Assembly (NCBI RefSeq): GCF_003992055.1
Contig: NZ_RQVD01000006.1
Coordinates: 1 to 64,000 of the forward strand
Source: Veillonella sp. CHU740
Lineage (GTDB): Bacteria > Bacillota > Negativicutes > Veillonellales > Veillonellaceae
Direction: 5' to 3'
Length of the DNA stretch: 64,000 bases
Part shown: positions 41,647 through 52,236 of the stretch, piece by piece
Layout of the letters: every line of letters begins with the position of its first letter
Position numbering within the stretch: position 1 is the first letter of the stretch
Program-made: the position numbers and the translations under genes
Notes under the pieces: generated by a model
What the model was told of the DNA's origin: nothing
Databases searched by the model: none
What the model saw: the letters and a program-made list of their open reading frames with translations, nothing else

Positions 41647-44600
41647 ATGAAACATTCTATTTTACTCATCACATCCATGACGAAACATTGGCAGTGGGCT
41701 AAAGAAATAGAACAACAATACACAGATGAGACTATGTCCGTGGGCATAGTCTTTCTGTCATGTGAAGATGTGTCATTAGAAGGTGTACGGAGAGACATCG
41801 ATGCAGCAGATATTGTGTTGTTTACGCATGTAGGGAGTACCTTAGATACGCCTTTGGTAAAAGGGGTTCACAAATATATTACACAGAAACGAGTTCCTTA
41901 TGTATTAATTTTTCATGACTCTTCGTCCGATGTGCAGAGATATGGTGTGGGGGACAGTGATATCGATCAAATCCAGGCCTATTTACACCAAGGTGGAACA
42001 GAAAACTTCTATGGATTATGCCAATATATGCTGTCTTTGCGAGGCTATACAGAGCAGGAACAACCGGTGAAAGAATTACCGTACCAAGGTATTTTAGGTA
42101 GGCAGGGCGAAGTGTATCCATCCTATGAGGAGTATCGTAAGGACTACCATCATAGTGGTCCCGTGGTAGGCATTTTTTTCTATCGTGATGAATGGGTGCA
42201 AGGCCAATTAGACTACCCCTACGAACTGTATGATCGTGCATTAGAGCAGGGTCTATCTCCTGTATTAGTATTTGGTCAGTACAGCAATAAATCAGATGGA
42301 CAATTACGGTGGTACGATTGTTGGGATACTTTGTTTGCTCATCAGGTAAAAGAGACCATATCTCTCATCATTAATACATGTAAATTCTCCATTATTGGCT
42401 TACAAGGTGCGAGTCGTGATGAAATGGCTAAGTTAGGCATCCCTATCTTGCAGGGCTTCGTCACGTATACGAGCTTTGAAAGTTGGCAAGCACGATCTCA
42501 AGGATTAGAGCCGATGGATATATCCTTTTCCCTGTCACTGCCAGAAATGGATGGCATTTTAAATGGACACATTGTGGGGACCAGAACTTATGCAGAGGAA
42601 AGAGGATATTATTTTAAACCTTACTCCATAGGCATTGAAAAGCTATTAGCTCAAGCCAAGCGATGGATTGCATTACAAGAAAAGAAGAAAGCAGATGTAA
42701 AGATAGCTCTATTTCTTCATAATTATCCTCCGAAAAATTCGCATATCGGCAATGCATGCGGTCTAGATACCCCAGAATCTGTACTTCGATTGCTAGAAGA
42801 ATTGCAACATACGGGATATACAGTGGAAGGGATTCCTCAAACGAGTGAAGAACTCATGACGATACTGACCAAACATGCTACGAATGATGTAGACTGTTTG
42901 ACAGATAGGGCTATCAAGAAAGCTCCTAAACTTCCAAAAGCACTGTATGATACATGGTTTTCAAAGTTGGACAGTAGCACTCAAGAATCTTTACTCCAGC
43001 ATTGGGGACAGCCTATAGGTGAGATATTTGTAGAAGATGATGAACTTATCATTCCAGGCGTTGCTTTTGGTAATGTATGGGTTTTGGTACAGCCACCACG
43101 TGGATTTAGTGATAATCCTGATGCTCTGTACCATTCGCCAGATATTCCGCCAACCCATCATTATGAAGGGGTGTACCATTGGGTGCGTACAGTATTTCAA
43201 GCAGATGTGGCGATCCACATGGGCACCCATGGTAACTTAGAATGGCTACCTGGTAAGGGCACCGCCTTAAGCAAGTTTTGTTATCCTCAATTAGGTATTG
43301 AAGATATCCCTAATCTATATCCGTACTGGACAACTATTGTCGGTGAAGGTATCCAAGCCAAACGGCGTAGCCATGCTGTCTTACTTAGTTATTTATCGCC
43401 GCCTATGAAGCGGTCCGGCTTATATGGTGACTATGAAACGTTGGAACGATACCTTGATGAGTACGACCATATGAAAGCACAGGAAAAAGGTCAGGAACAA
43501 GTAGTACTAGGATATATTTTATCTTCCATAAAAGATTGCCATTTAGAGCATCTCTGTGAAAAGTATGGATTCTTTCAACAAGAAAGACAGCAGTATTTTG
43601 ACCAAGATAGAATGGTGACAGATGAGGAGTGGTGCCACCTAGCAGAGTCGATTGGCAGTGACGAAGCAGAAGAATTGTTAGGGGATATTCATAATTATTT
43701 GATGGATATTCAAAACCGTCATATTCGTTGTGGATTGCATATTTTGGGGCAAAATCCAACTACAGAGGAAGAAGATGGGTATATTGATGCTTTCATAGAC
43801 ATGCATGGTGTGCCAGACGATGCACAGAAAGAAACTCTCTGTGCACAGTATGTAGAAGGGCTGCGTCAAACTACAGAAGAAATGTGCCAATTGTTACGAG
43901 GATTGGAAGGCAAGTATATTCCTCCCAATATTGGTGGTGCTGTTACTAATGGTGGTATCGATGTACTACCTACGGGGCGGAATTTTTATGGTGTCGATGA
44001 ACGGACATTACCGACCGTGCCTGCCTACGCCATCGGTTGTGAACTAGGCGATGCGTTGCTCAATGAATATATTCGAGAAGAACAGCGATATCCAGAGGAA
44101 ATTGGTATTGTCTTGTGGGCTGACAATACGCAACGAACTCACGGTCAATGTATTGGTGAAGTATTCTATTTATTGGGTGTACGACCAGTTTATACAGGAA
44201 GTCGTGTGTCCGATTTAGAAGTCATACCTCTAGAGGAATTGGGGCGACCACGCATCGATGTAACAAGCCGTATTAGTGGACTATTCCGAGATATGATGCC
44301 TACCGGTGTCATGTGGATTGCAAGAGCTGTGCAAATGGTAAACGCTCTTGATGAAGATCATAGTGTGAATTACGTAAAAAAACATATAGACCTGGATACA
44401 GCTACGTTAGTAGAAGACGGTATGGACTATGAAGAAGCTATCAAAGCAGCATCGATTCGTGTCTTTGGTGATGCACCAGGAGCTTATGGGGCAGGGGTAA
44501 ACCAAATTTTAGAACAAAGTAATTGGTCGACTCGTGAAGACTTAGCCAATGCCTATGTTACATGGGGCGGTTATGGATATGATGAACAGGGGGATATTAT

Positions 44601-45183
44601 CCCAAGCCATCAACAGTTTCGTAAACGGTTAGGTTCCATTGAAGTGACCGTGAAAAATGAAGATAATCGAGAGGTTAGCTTATTAAGTACAGATGATTTC
44701 AACGCCTACCACGGAGGGATGATTGCAGCTGTAGAATCGATCAAAGGTGTACAACCGAAATCATTCATAGGTGATACAACGTACCGCAAGGATATTTTGG
44801 TGCGATCGTTAGAAGATGAAATTCAGCGGCAATTCCGCAGTGAACCAATGAACCCTATTTTTATAGAGGGGATGATGAAACACGGTTACAAGGGGGCTGC
44901 TGATATGGCTTCCTATGTACAACATACCTATGAATGGGATGCTACCAGCGATATGGTGCAAGATTGGATGTATGATGGATATACAGACGAGTATGTCATG
45001 AATCAGGACGTACAGGATTGGATGCGTCAAGTCAATCCTTGGGCCTTAGGGGCTATTTGCAATACGTTATTGGAAGCAGAACAACGAGGCCTTTGGGAGG
45101 CTAGTGAGGACCGCAGAGAAGGATTGCGAGAGGTAGCGATGTCTTTGGAAGAAGATCTAGAGGGGTATTATGATGAATCGTAG
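41647..45183 (+). CDS. CobN/HmuS-like large chelatase subunit
   Basis: This 1178-residue protein of the CobN/BchH family, the tetrapyrrole-binding subunit of class I metal chelatases, carries the signature HMGTHGNLEWLPGK at 524-537 and the late block GGAVTNGGIDVLPTGRNFYGVD. CobN inserts cobalt during aerobic B12 synthesis. In Bacteroidetes a CobN homolog, HmuS, sits in heme-uptake operons and has been linked to iron removal from heme. No B12 gene lies nearby, and the neighbours are an outer-membrane receptor and an ABC importer, so a heme dechelatase role is preferred. It overlaps the binding-protein gene by 14 bases. Confidence 0.88.
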   Translation: MKHSILLITSMTKHWQWAKEIEQQYTDETMSVGIVFLSCEDVSLEGVRRDIDAADIVLFTHVGSTLDTPLVKGVHKYITQKRVPYVLIFHDSSSDVQRYGVGDSDIDQIQAYLHQGGTENFYGLCQYMLSLRGYTEQEQPVKELPYQGILGRQGEVYPSYEEYRKDYHHSGPVVGIFFYRDEWVQGQLDYPYELYDRALEQGLSPVLVFGQYSNKSDGQLRWYDCWDTLFAHQVKETISLIINTCKFSIIGLQGASRDEMAKLGIPILQGFVTYTSFESWQARSQGLEPMDISFSLSLPEMDGILNGHIVGTRTYAEERGYYFKPYSIGIEKLLAQAKRWIALQEKKKADVKIALFLHNYPPKNSHIGNACGLDTPESVLRLLEELQHTGYTVEGIPQTSEELMTILTKHATNDVDCLTDRAIKKAPKLPKALYDTWFSKLDSSTQESLLQHWGQPIGEIFVEDDELIIPGVAFGNVWVLVQPPRGFSDNPDALYHSPDIPPTHHYEGVYHWVRTVFQADVAIHMGTHGNLEWLPGKGTALSKFCYPQLGIEDIPNLYPYWTTIVGEGIQAKRRSHAVLLSYLSPPMKRSGLYGDYETLERYLDEYDHMKAQEKGQEQVVLGYILSSIKDCHLEHLCEKYGFFQQERQQYFDQDRMVTDEEWCHLAESIGSDEAEELLGDIHNYLMDIQNRHIRCGLHILGQNPTTEEEDGYIDAFIDMHGVPDDAQKETLCAQYVEGLRQTTEEMCQLLRGLEGKYIPPNIGGAVTNGGIDVLPTGRNFYGVDERTLPTVPAYAIGCELGDALLNEYIREEQRYPEEIGIVLWADNTQRTHGQCIGEVFYLLGVRPVYTGSRVSDLEVIPLEELGRPRIDVTSRISGLFRDMMPTGVMWIARAVQMVNALDEDHSVNYVKKHIDLDTATLVEDGMDYEEAIKAASIRVFGDAPGAYGAGVNQILEQSNWSTREDLANAYVTWGGYGYDEQGDIIPSHQQFRKRLGSIEVTVKNEDNREVSLLSTDDFNAYHGGMIAAVESIKGVQPKSFIGDTTYRKDILVRSLEDEIQRQFRSEPMNPIFIEGMMKHGYKGAADMASYVQHTYEWDATSDMVQDWMYDGYTDEYVMNQDVQDWMRQVNPWALGAICNTLLEAEQRGLWEASEDRREGLREVAMSLEEDLEGYYDES

Positions 45184-46144
45184 AATACTGTGTTTACTAG
45201 TCAGTATGTTGCTGTTAGGCGGAATTCTAATAGGTCTTACTAGCTGGATTTCTGCAATTACTCATAGTGAACCACCTAATCTTATACAAGGAGAACAACG
45301 AACAATCATCGATGATTGGGGACGAACGATTACTGTTCCTGTGGAAGCGAAGCGAATTGTCTCTTTAACCTCTGCCTATGAACCTATATTATTAGAGATG
45401 GTAGGGCCTAGTCGATTAGGGGCTGTTAGCTTTCTATCAAAAACAAAGGGATATGGGCCGAACTATGAACTGGCAAAATCTGTGAAAGTCTCTTTATACT
45501 CCTATGCGGTGGAGAAAATTGTATATTTACACCCTGACTTGGTGATTGCTCCAGAGTATACAAGCCGAGATGTACTAGATGGATTAGAGCATATGGGAAT
45601 TCCTGTGGTCATCATTAGCAGTCCTAAAACAGTACAAGAAACTGTAGCCTTAGTAGAGCGATTGGGATCGGTTGTTGGAGCAGAGGATAAGGCTCGTGAC
45701 ATGACTGCTAAGATGCAACAAGATATAGAAGAGGTAAAAGCTCTATCTGCAGACACAAAAGGGCAAGTCGTGATTTCTATGTCATCCATGGAAGGCTTTT
45801 CAGGGACGGGAAGCTTGTTTGATGACATGACCCGTGTCATGGGGCTTGTGAATGGACCGAGCCACTTAGGATATGCACCGAGGACTGCTTTCACGGAAGA
45901 GCGCATTATTGAAATGAATCCTGATGTGATTCTCATACCAGTGTACGACAAAAGTGAAATGGCGTGGCAAACACTATACCGAGATAATCCAGGATTGCAA
46001 ACGGTAAAAGCGGTGCAAGACCATCGTGTGTTGCCCATGGACGCATCCAATTTATATGCTGGAAATCAATTCATCGGTACATCTATGAAAGATATTTTGC
46101 GCATCGTTCGAGAGAGCGAGAAAGGAGAAGGCAACCATGAATAG
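45170..46144 (+). CDS. Periplasmic heme/siderophore/cobalamin-type binding protein
   Basis: This 324-residue FecB/BtuF-class binding protein has an N-terminal hydrophobic signal or anchor (about 5-28, no clear lipobox) and the family blocks TITVPVEAKRIVSLTSAYEPILLEMVG, YLHPDLVIAPEYTSRDVLDGLEHMGIPVVII and MNPDVILIPVYD. It would pass the ligand from the receptor to the permease. It overlaps the genes on both sides (14 and 8 bases). Ligand identity is inferred from the chelatase context. Confidence 0.88.
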   Translation: MMNRRILCLLVSMLLLGGILIGLTSWISAITHSEPPNLIQGEQRTIIDDWGRTITVPVEAKRIVSLTSAYEPILLEMVGPSRLGAVSFLSKTKGYGPNYELAKSVKVSLYSYAVEKIVYLHPDLVIAPEYTSRDVLDGLEHMGIPVVIISSPKTVQETVALVERLGSVVGAEDKARDMTAKMQQDIEEVKALSADTKGQVVISMSSMEGFSGTGSLFDDMTRVMGLVNGPSHLGYAPRTAFTEERIIEMNPDVILIPVYDKSEMAWQTLYRDNPGLQTVKAVQDHRVLPMDASNLYAGNQFIGTSMKDILRIVRESEKGEGNHE

Positions 46145-47123
46145 ACCGTGGTTCTATATGGTTGGCATGATAATACTGCTATTGGTGCTTATTGTCGTGT
46201 CCTTGTGTATGGGTATTATTCCCATCAGTGCTAGTGATTTCTTGCATTTAACAGAGGAGCAAGAACGAGTTTTATATTTTATACGTTTGCCTAGAATTTT
46301 AGTGGCTATTTCTATTGGTATGGCCTTGGCCATTGCAGGTGCAGTCATGCAGGGCGTATTTGGTAACCCGTTGGCAGATCCAGGCATAATGGGCGTTGTA
46401 TCTGGGGCTTCCACAGGGGCTGTGATTGCGGTAGCATTAGGGTTGTCATCGGTGAGTGCCTATTACATGCCATCCTTTGCATTTATCGGCGCCTTGACAG
46501 CTCTAGGTATTACAATGCTCCTCAGTTGGTATAAAGGGCGGATGGACCCTCGCATTTTATTGTTAGCAGGGGTCGCTATCAGCATGCTGTTGGGAGCCTT
46601 GACATCTGGAGTTTTAACGTTGATGAATGAATATCGTTTGAAAGAATTTTTATTCTGGATGGTTGGTAGCTTAGAGTATCGCCGATGGGACCATGTGGCC
46701 ATTGCACTGCCTGTCATTGCGGTAGGAACAGCGATTATTATAGCCTTGAGTAAACATTTAAATATTTTAGTGATGGGCGAAGTAGAAGCCAGAGCTGTAG
46801 GTATGAATACCAATCGGTATCGTATGATCTTCTTGCTCTTGTCGGCTATGATGACGGCTATTTCTGTATGCGTAGGCGGTAGTATTGGGTTTGTGGGTCT
46901 TGTGGTGCCGCACATGGTGCGCCTCTTAGTAGGACCTGACCATCGCCTTGTGATACCTGCCTCTGCCTTGGGGGGCGCTTGTTTTGTGTTGTTGTGCGAT
47001 ACATTGGGACGCACCTTATTCCATCCTGTAGATATACGAGTGGGTATTATGACGGCCTTATTAGGAACGCCATATTTCTTATTCCTCTTACATCGTTTGA
47101 AAGTGAAAGGAGGTTCTCTATGA
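46137..47123 (+). CDS. FecCD/BtuC-family ABC permease
   Basis: This 328-residue permease with about nine to ten membrane helices is of the family that imports iron chelates, heme and cobalamin. The family marks are IRLPRILVAISIGMALAIAGAVMQGVFGNPLADPGIMGV and the late segment GSIGFVGLVVPHMVRLLVGPDHRLVIPASALGG, which includes the coupling region. The start lies within the last codons of the binding-protein gene, and the stop overlaps the ATPase start as ATGA. Confidence 0.93.
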   Translation: MNRPWFYMVGMIILLLVLIVVSLCMGIIPISASDFLHLTEEQERVLYFIRLPRILVAISIGMALAIAGAVMQGVFGNPLADPGIMGVVSGASTGAVIAVALGLSSVSAYYMPSFAFIGALTALGITMLLSWYKGRMDPRILLLAGVAISMLLGALTSGVLTLMNEYRLKEFLFWMVGSLEYRRWDHVAIALPVIAVGTAIIIALSKHLNILVMGEVEARAVGMNTNRYRMIFLLLSAMMTAISVCVGGSIGFVGLVVPHMVRLLVGPDHRLVIPASALGGACFVLLCDTLGRTLFHPVDIRVGIMTALLGTPYFLFLLHRLKVKGGSL

Positions 47124-47920
47124 GTGACGTAGTATTGCGCTTAAAACAGGTATCTGTATACCATGATGGACAACCGATCGTTCAAGATGTAACCAAAGAC
47201 TTTTACAAAGGGGAATGTATTGGTATCATTGGGGCGAATGGGAATGGTAAAACCACATTGCTCAAAGCGATTCGCCAGCTATTACCCTATGAGGGGCATA
47301 TTTATGGAAATGGACAAGATTTGGCGAAACAGTCGGATACGTTTATTGCCAAAACGATGAGTTATATGCAACAACAAGCGGAGATTCCTTACGCTTTTAG
47401 CGCCGAAGAAATCGTTATGACGGGTCGTTATGCGTACCAATCTTGGTGGGATAGTGAAAGCGACGAAGATCGTCGTATTGTGCAAGAGGTGATGGCGTAT
47501 ACAGGAGTATCGCATTTAAAAGATCAGCGGTTAGAACAGGTCAGTGGTGGAGAAAAACAGCGCATTTTATTAGCTAAATCTCTAGCCCAAGAAACAGACA
47601 TTATGCTATTAGATGAGCCAACTTCTGCCCTCGATAAAGGCCATAGTGATGATATGTTCCGATTCTTTCAACATTTGTGCAAGCAAGGAAAAACTATCAT
47701 TACCGTTGTACATGATTTAGAATTAGCTGCTAAATACTGCACACGATTATTGCTTATTGGAGAGCATCGTGTCATTGCAGATGGCACGCCAGAAGAAGTG
47801 TTGCGCCCGGACTATATTAAACGGGCCTTTGATATGGATACAGATGTATTCAGAGATGAACGGTATGGACAATTGCGCATAGAAATTATCCCTACCAAAG
47901 GACGTTGGCAAGGAGAGTAA
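47120..47920 (+). CDS. ABC transporter ATPase of the tetrapyrrole importer
   Basis: This 266-residue FepC/BtuD-type ATPase has Walker A GANGNGKT, signature VSGGEKQR, Walker [13 protein letters not shown] and the switch His in [13 protein letters not shown] use the ATG at 47120 because AAAGGAGG precedes it and it gives the normal family length; a longer in-frame reading runs back into the permease gene. It ends 1 base before the ChlI-like gene, which ties importer and chelatase translation closely. Confidence 0.93.
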   Translation: MSDVVLRLKQVSVYHDGQPIVQDVTKDFYKGECIGIIGANGNGKTTLLKAIRQLLPYEGHIYGNGQDLAKQSDTFIAKTMSYMQQQAEIPYAFSAEEIVMTGRYAYQSWWDSESDEDRRIVQEVMAYTGVSHLKDQRLEQVSGGEKQRILLAKSLAQETDIMLLDEPTSALDKGHSDDMFRFFQHLCKQGKTIITVVHDLELAAKYCTRLLLIGEHRVIADGTPEEVLRPDYIKRAFDMDTDVFRDERYGQLRIEIIPTKGRWQGE

Positions 47921-47921
47921 T

Positions 47922-48860
47922 ATGAGTAATCTATATCCTTTTACAGCCTTAGTAGGACAAGATCTAATGAAATTGGCCTTACTCCTCAATGCAGTAGATC
48001 CACGAGTAGGTGGTGTATTGATACAAGGTGATAAGGGAACGGCAAAATCGACGGCGGTACGAGGCTTAGCTAAGGTGCTGCCTATGCATCGTGATGGAAC
48101 ACCTATGAAAGTGGTGGACCTTCCTTTGCATTGTACGGAAGACAGATTGGTGGGAACTCTGGATATCGAGCGGATCTTGCAAGAGGGGAAGCAAGAGTTT
48201 TCCCCAGGCATTTTATTTGAGGCCCACGAAAATATTCTCTATGTGGATGAGGTCAATTTACTAGAGGACTACTTAGTGGATACATTGCTAGATGTAGCGG
48301 CCATGGGGGTGAATCGGGTCGAACGTGAGGGCATTAGCCATAGTCATCCCTCACGATTTATTTTGGTGGGTACCATGAACCCCGAAGAAGGTGCTATTCG
48401 ACCACAATTGCTAGATCGCTTTGGCTTATCGGTGATGGTGAAAGCGGAAACAGACGTAGCCTTGCGGATGGAGGTATTGCGCCGTCGACTGGCCTTTGAA
48501 GAGAATCCGCAAGCATTTATTGAGTCCTACAGCAAGGACGATGAAGCGTTGCGTAAAACCATTGAAACAGCTCGTAAAGTATTGCCTACGATTGTGGTAG
48601 ATACGAATCTATTAGAATTGATTGCCAATATATCGATTATCCTAGGCGTAGAGGGACATCGTTCGGATATTACCTTACTCAATAGTAGCCGCGCCTTAGC
48701 GGCGTTACAAGGGGAGCCCCATGTGACCATCGATCATCTGAAACAGTTGACACCTCTTGTGGTGGCTCATCGGATGAAGCGAAAACCTTTTGAGCAACGT
48801 GAATTTGATGAAAGTATGTTAAAGAATCTATGGGCTACGTATGAAGGAATACACAAGTAG
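47922..48860 (+). CDS. ChlI/BchI-like AAA+ chelatase subunit
   Basis: This 312-residue AAA+ ATPase is of the magnesium/cobalt chelatase small-subunit family. Walker A is GDKGTAKS at 36-43, and Walker B with the metal-coordinating Asp is [10 protein letters not shown] around D109. The family block [23 protein letters not shown] follows. It would form the hexameric motor that drives the large CobN-like subunit. Its presence in the same operon distinguishes this system from stand-alone CobN-like genes. GGAGAG precedes the start. Confidence 0.92.
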   Translation: MSNLYPFTALVGQDLMKLALLLNAVDPRVGGVLIQGDKGTAKSTAVRGLAKVLPMHRDGTPMKVVDLPLHCTEDRLVGTLDIERILQEGKQEFSPGILFEAHENILYVDEVNLLEDYLVDTLLDVAAMGVNRVEREGISHSHPSRFILVGTMNPEEGAIRPQLLDRFGLSVMVKAETDVALRMEVLRRRLAFEENPQAFIESYSKDDEALRKTIETARKVLPTIVVDTNLLELIANISIILGVEGHRSDITLLNSSRALAALQGEPHVTIDHLKQLTPLVVAHRMKRKPFEQREFDESMLKNLWATYEGIHK

Positions 48861-48908
48861 TAGAAGCCAGAACTAACAACAAAGATTTTGTTAAAGGAGG
48901 TGAATGGT

Positions 48909-50882
48909 ATGAGTGTACAAATAAATACAGGCATTCACCTCTTTTTGCAAGAACCTTTGTTGCGGACATTGCTTATTTCAGGTGAAGTGGGAACGGGAAA
49001 AACTTATGCCCTGTTGCAAGCATTGCATGATAGGGGCCGAAATTATATGACGATTATGTCTCACACAGATGTGAGTGCTATGCAGGAAGCGGTGGATATA
49101 CAAAGGACCTTAGAAACAGCACAAATTGTAAAACAAGCACATCCTTGGGATGGCTATGATCTACTTATCTGCGAAGGATTGGATCATTTTGACCGGTCCA
49201 TGTGGCTACGGATTCTTTCCGAGCAAAATCGGCGGTACGAAGCGGGAAGACCGCTACAAATTATGGCAACGTATACAGGAACAGAAGGGCTATCGCAATG
49301 GGTCTATGATATGGATTTGTGGATTCCCATAGAATCACCAGATGCGGACACTAGAGTACGGGTCCTAGCAGATAGAGACCATGCAGATACATATGAGAAC
49401 GGTGCGATTCGTGAAAGGCACTACAGTGTAGGAACTCTTCGCACGGGAACCACAATAGATGTATATGGATTCCACAGAGAAGAACAGATTCCTCCTGAGG
49501 GAAAAGTAATGGCTACATTTGAAACCCATAGAGAAGAGCCGATTCGTCCTAAGGGGAAATTAATAGATGTACCTGGAATCCCAACCGTGCATGATAGCAT
49601 ATATACATATATTTCCAGTCTAGTAGAGAAATTCAACATTTCTTTTATGGGCATGGAATATATTTTACTAAAAGCAGCCATAGGCTTAGCTAGAGAAAAA
49701 GGCCATCAATTTGTGGAGCCTACCGATGTAGAAACAGTACTTCCTTGGACATTACCACAGAAAATGAAGAACCTAGTGACTCCTCCAACATCTCAAGATG
49801 GAGATGCACAGGATCCATCAGATCGAAGGACATCTGATAAGACAAGAACTGAACAAGAGAAACCGCAAGAGGCCAGTTCAAACCGAGAACAAGAGAACAA
49901 TGGCTCACAAGGGATGGATAGGGAGAACGACCGTGATGAGCAAATAGGAAGAATGTCTCAGAGGATGACAACAGATAGCGATGAATCTCACGATGGACAA
50001 TCAAAAGAGGAAACCACTCTGGAACTAGATCAGACAGAAGAGGAACTAGATGCTAGTCATGATGGAGGAGACAGAGAAAAAGATACTAACGGACAGGGCC
50101 AACGTAAGCCCAATACAGGTAAGATAGAGGAGTCCTTTACACTTTCAGAAACGGTGGAAACACAGGTGTTACATCTATATGGGATGTTGCAATCTGGATC
50201 CGAAAAGAAACAAATAGACATCAGTGCCGACGGTCGAGGCCCTAAGGTGCATCGTCAAGGAACTACGGGGAGAACCATTGCTTGGATTCCAACGATAGTA
50301 CAAGGGATTATACGTAGCCGCCAACTACCTATTCGGCTAACCATAGAAGATGTCAGATATGCTATGCATCAGGAGATGCCAAAAGAAGCCATTTATTTAG
50401 TAGTTGATACAAGTGGATCTATGGGACAGAGAACACGATTAAAGGGGACCGAGAAGTTACTTTCACAAGTCATACAGATGATGTATGTGAAACGACAGTA
50501 TGTATCGCTCATCACCTTTCAAAAGCAAGGAGCTCAATGTGTGGTGCCATTGACAAGGAGAATTGAGACCATCCCTAATGCATTGGAGGCAGCTAGGATT
50601 GGGGGAAGAACGCCTTTTGTGAAAGGTATTGAGGAAGCGGCAAAACAGATAGGTGTCGACATGTCTCAAATGGGGCACATACAGGCTAATTTAGTAGTCA
50701 TAACGGATGGGAAGGTAACATCTCAAGCACTACAAGGGCTAGAACAAGTTGGTGACTGGCTTATCAGTCAGAGGATACAAACGATTGTAATTGATACCGA
50801 TACTAGCTTTGTTCGTATGAATCGAGGGAAAGAGATTGCTCTTATGCTAGGGGCAGAGTATGTAAGGGTACAAGACATATAA
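48909..50882 (+). CDS. ChlD-like AAA+/VWA chelatase subunit
   Basis: This 657-residue protein has the three-part ChlD layout: an N-terminal AAA+ domain (Walker A GEVGTGKT from residue 25), a low-complexity Asp/Glu/Gln/Ser-rich linker (about 295-415), and a C-terminal von Willebrand A domain with an intact MIDAS motif D500-x-S502-x-S504 and a later VVITDG. It should bridge the ChlI-like motor and the CobN-like subunit. The ATG at 48909 is chosen because AAAGGAGG lies 8 bases upstream. It is the last gene of the receptor-importer-chelatase operon and is followed by a terminator. Confidence 0.9.
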   Translation: MSVQINTGIHLFLQEPLLRTLLISGEVGTGKTYALLQALHDRGRNYMTIMSHTDVSAMQEAVDIQRTLETAQIVKQAHPWDGYDLLICEGLDHFDRSMWLRILSEQNRRYEAGRPLQIMATYTGTEGLSQWVYDMDLWIPIESPDADTRVRVLADRDHADTYENGAIRERHYSVGTLRTGTTIDVYGFHREEQIPPEGKVMATFETHREEPIRPKGKLIDVPGIPTVHDSIYTYISSLVEKFNISFMGMEYILLKAAIGLAREKGHQFVEPTDVETVLPWTLPQKMKNLVTPPTSQDGDAQDPSDRRTSDKTRTEQEKPQEASSNREQENNGSQGMDRENDRDEQIGRMSQRMTTDSDESHDGQSKEETTLELDQTEEELDASHDGGDREKDTNGQGQRKPNTGKIEESFTLSETVETQVLHLYGMLQSGSEKKQIDISADGRGPKVHRQGTTGRTIAWIPTIVQGIIRSRQLPIRLTIEDVRYAMHQEMPKEAIYLVVDTSGSMGQRTRLKGTEKLLSQVIQMMYVKRQYVSLITFQKQGAQCVVPLTRRIETIPNALEAARIGGRTPFVKGIEEAAKQIGVDMSQMGHIQANLVVITDGKVTSQALQGLEQVGDWLISQRIQTIVIDTDTSFVRMNRGKEIALMLGAEYVRVQDI

Positions 50883-50945
50883 CCAAAGAGCATAGAATCT
50901 AACAGTTCCTTATTAAGAGAGGGACATCCCCCATACAGGGGTCTC

Positions 50946-50995
50946 AGAGGCGATAACAACATGTACATTTTACATGTTTGTTACCGCCTCTTTTT
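50946..50995 (+). terminator. Terminator of the chelatase operon
   Basis: AGAGGCG (50946-50952) pairs with CGCCTCT (50985-50991) with a long, nearly complementary inner stem, then five T. The 325-base gap 50883-51207 also holds the hemE promoter; nothing else is seen in it. Confidence 0.8.
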
Positions 50996-51147
50996 GTATG
51001 TAAGGATAACAAAATATACTCTTAATGAAGAAAAGTATAGTAATGCAAGGTAAGACAATGTTAGATAATTATTATTATCTTATAGATGAAAATCGATATA
51101 CACTTTATATGTAGTGATAGAATCTATAGGTAATTATAGCTACCATA

Positions 51148-51156
51148 TGCTACAAT
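51148..51156 (+). promoter_or_regulatory. Extended -10 promoter of hemE
   Basis: TGCTACAAT matches an extended -10, 51 bases before the hemE start codon. Confidence 0.45.
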
Positions 51157-51207
51157 AGAATATAGAATCCAAGTTTGGTTTGGTAAAAGGTAAGGTGTAA
51201 ATTATAT

Positions 51208-52236
51208 ATGGAAAAACGACAAGATTATTTGCAAATGATTGCAGGTGAGTCGGTGTCCCGCAGACCAGTTTGGTTTATGCGTCAAGCGGGGCGGAGTCAA
51301 GAGGCGTATCGCAAGATAAAAGAGCGATATAGCCTATTTGAGATTACTCATCAACCGGAATTATGTGCAAAAGTAACGGCACTTCCTGTTCATGAATATG
51401 ATGTAGATGCGGCTATTTTGTACAAAGATATTATGACTCCTTTGGTACCTATGGGTGTGGATGTAACGATTAAACCTGGCGTAGGACCTGTCATTGCAAA
51501 TCCCATACGTTCTCAAGAAGATGTAGCAAATTTACGTGATATTGTAGTAGAAGAATCGCTGGATTTTATGGTAAAAACAATCCAGATTCTTACGAAGGAA
51601 ATACTTGCAGTACCGTTGATTGGCTTTGCAGGGGCTCCTTTCACATTAGCTAGTTACATGATTGAAGGTGGCCCTTCTAAGAATTACCAGAAAACTCGTC
51701 AATGTTTAGTGGCAACGCCTGAGATTTGGCATGCTTTGATGGAACGATTGACGACTATGTCCATTACGTATATGGAAGGTCAAATTCAGGCGGGAGTGAA
51801 TGCAATTCAAATTTTTGATTCATGGATTGGTGCCCTTTCTATGGAACAATATGAAGGTGGCGTATTCCCCTATATGAAACGTATTATTGGGACCATTAAG
51901 GAACGATATCCTCATATTCCTATCACTATGTTTGGCGTAGGCACTAAGCATTTATTTCCTGTGTGGAAAGAATTGCCATTAGATGTAATCGGTTGTGATT
52001 GGAGGTGCTCCATTGCAGAAGCAAGCGCGATGGGTATCAAGCAAACATTACAAGGGAATTTAGATCCGGCCTATTTATTCGCAGATTGGAAAACGATTCA
52101 AGGTGAAATTGACCGCATCTTAGAAGAAGGTACTGCTCATGGAAAGCATATCTTTAACTTAGGCCATGGTGTTGTGCCAGATGCGAATCCGAAAGTATTG
52201 CGAAACATTGTGGAGTATGTACATGACAGAGGATAA
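51208..52236 (+). CDS. hemE: Uroporphyrinogen decarboxylase
   Basis: HemE decarboxylates uroporphyrinogen III to coproporphyrinogen III, the branch point to the terminal heme steps encoded next. The 342-residue protein has the N-terminal signature RRPVWFMRQAGRSQEAYRKIK and the blocks AGAPFTLASYMIEGG and QGNLDPAYLF. Its end overlaps hemH by 14 bases, so hemE-hemH-hemYQ form one operon. Confidence 0.96.
   Translation: MEKRQDYLQMIAGESVSRRPVWFMRQAGRSQEAYRKIKERYSLFEITHQPELCAKVTALPVHEYDVDAAILYKDIMTPLVPMGVDVTIKPGVGPVIANPIRSQEDVANLRDIVVEESLDFMVKTIQILTKEILAVPLIGFAGAPFTLASYMIEGGPSKNYQKTRQCLVATPEIWHALMERLTTMSITYMEGQIQAGVNAIQIFDSWIGALSMEQYEGGVFPYMKRIIGTIKERYPHIPITMFGVGTKHLFPVWKELPLDVIGCDWRCSIAEASAMGIKQTLQGNLDPAYLFADWKTIQGEIDRILEEGTAHGKHIFNLGHGVVPDANPKVLRNIVEYVHDRG

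Noticed and set aside
46463-47014. 183-codon minus-strand reading frame opposite the ABC permease
   Set aside because: Antisense shadow of a well-supported permease; the product is not protein-like.
41647-50882. Aerobic cobaltochelatase (CobNST) for B12 synthesis
   Set aside because: No cobalamin gene lies in the operon or window, and the chelatase genes enclose an importer next to an outer-membrane receptor. A corrinoid role is not fully excluded.
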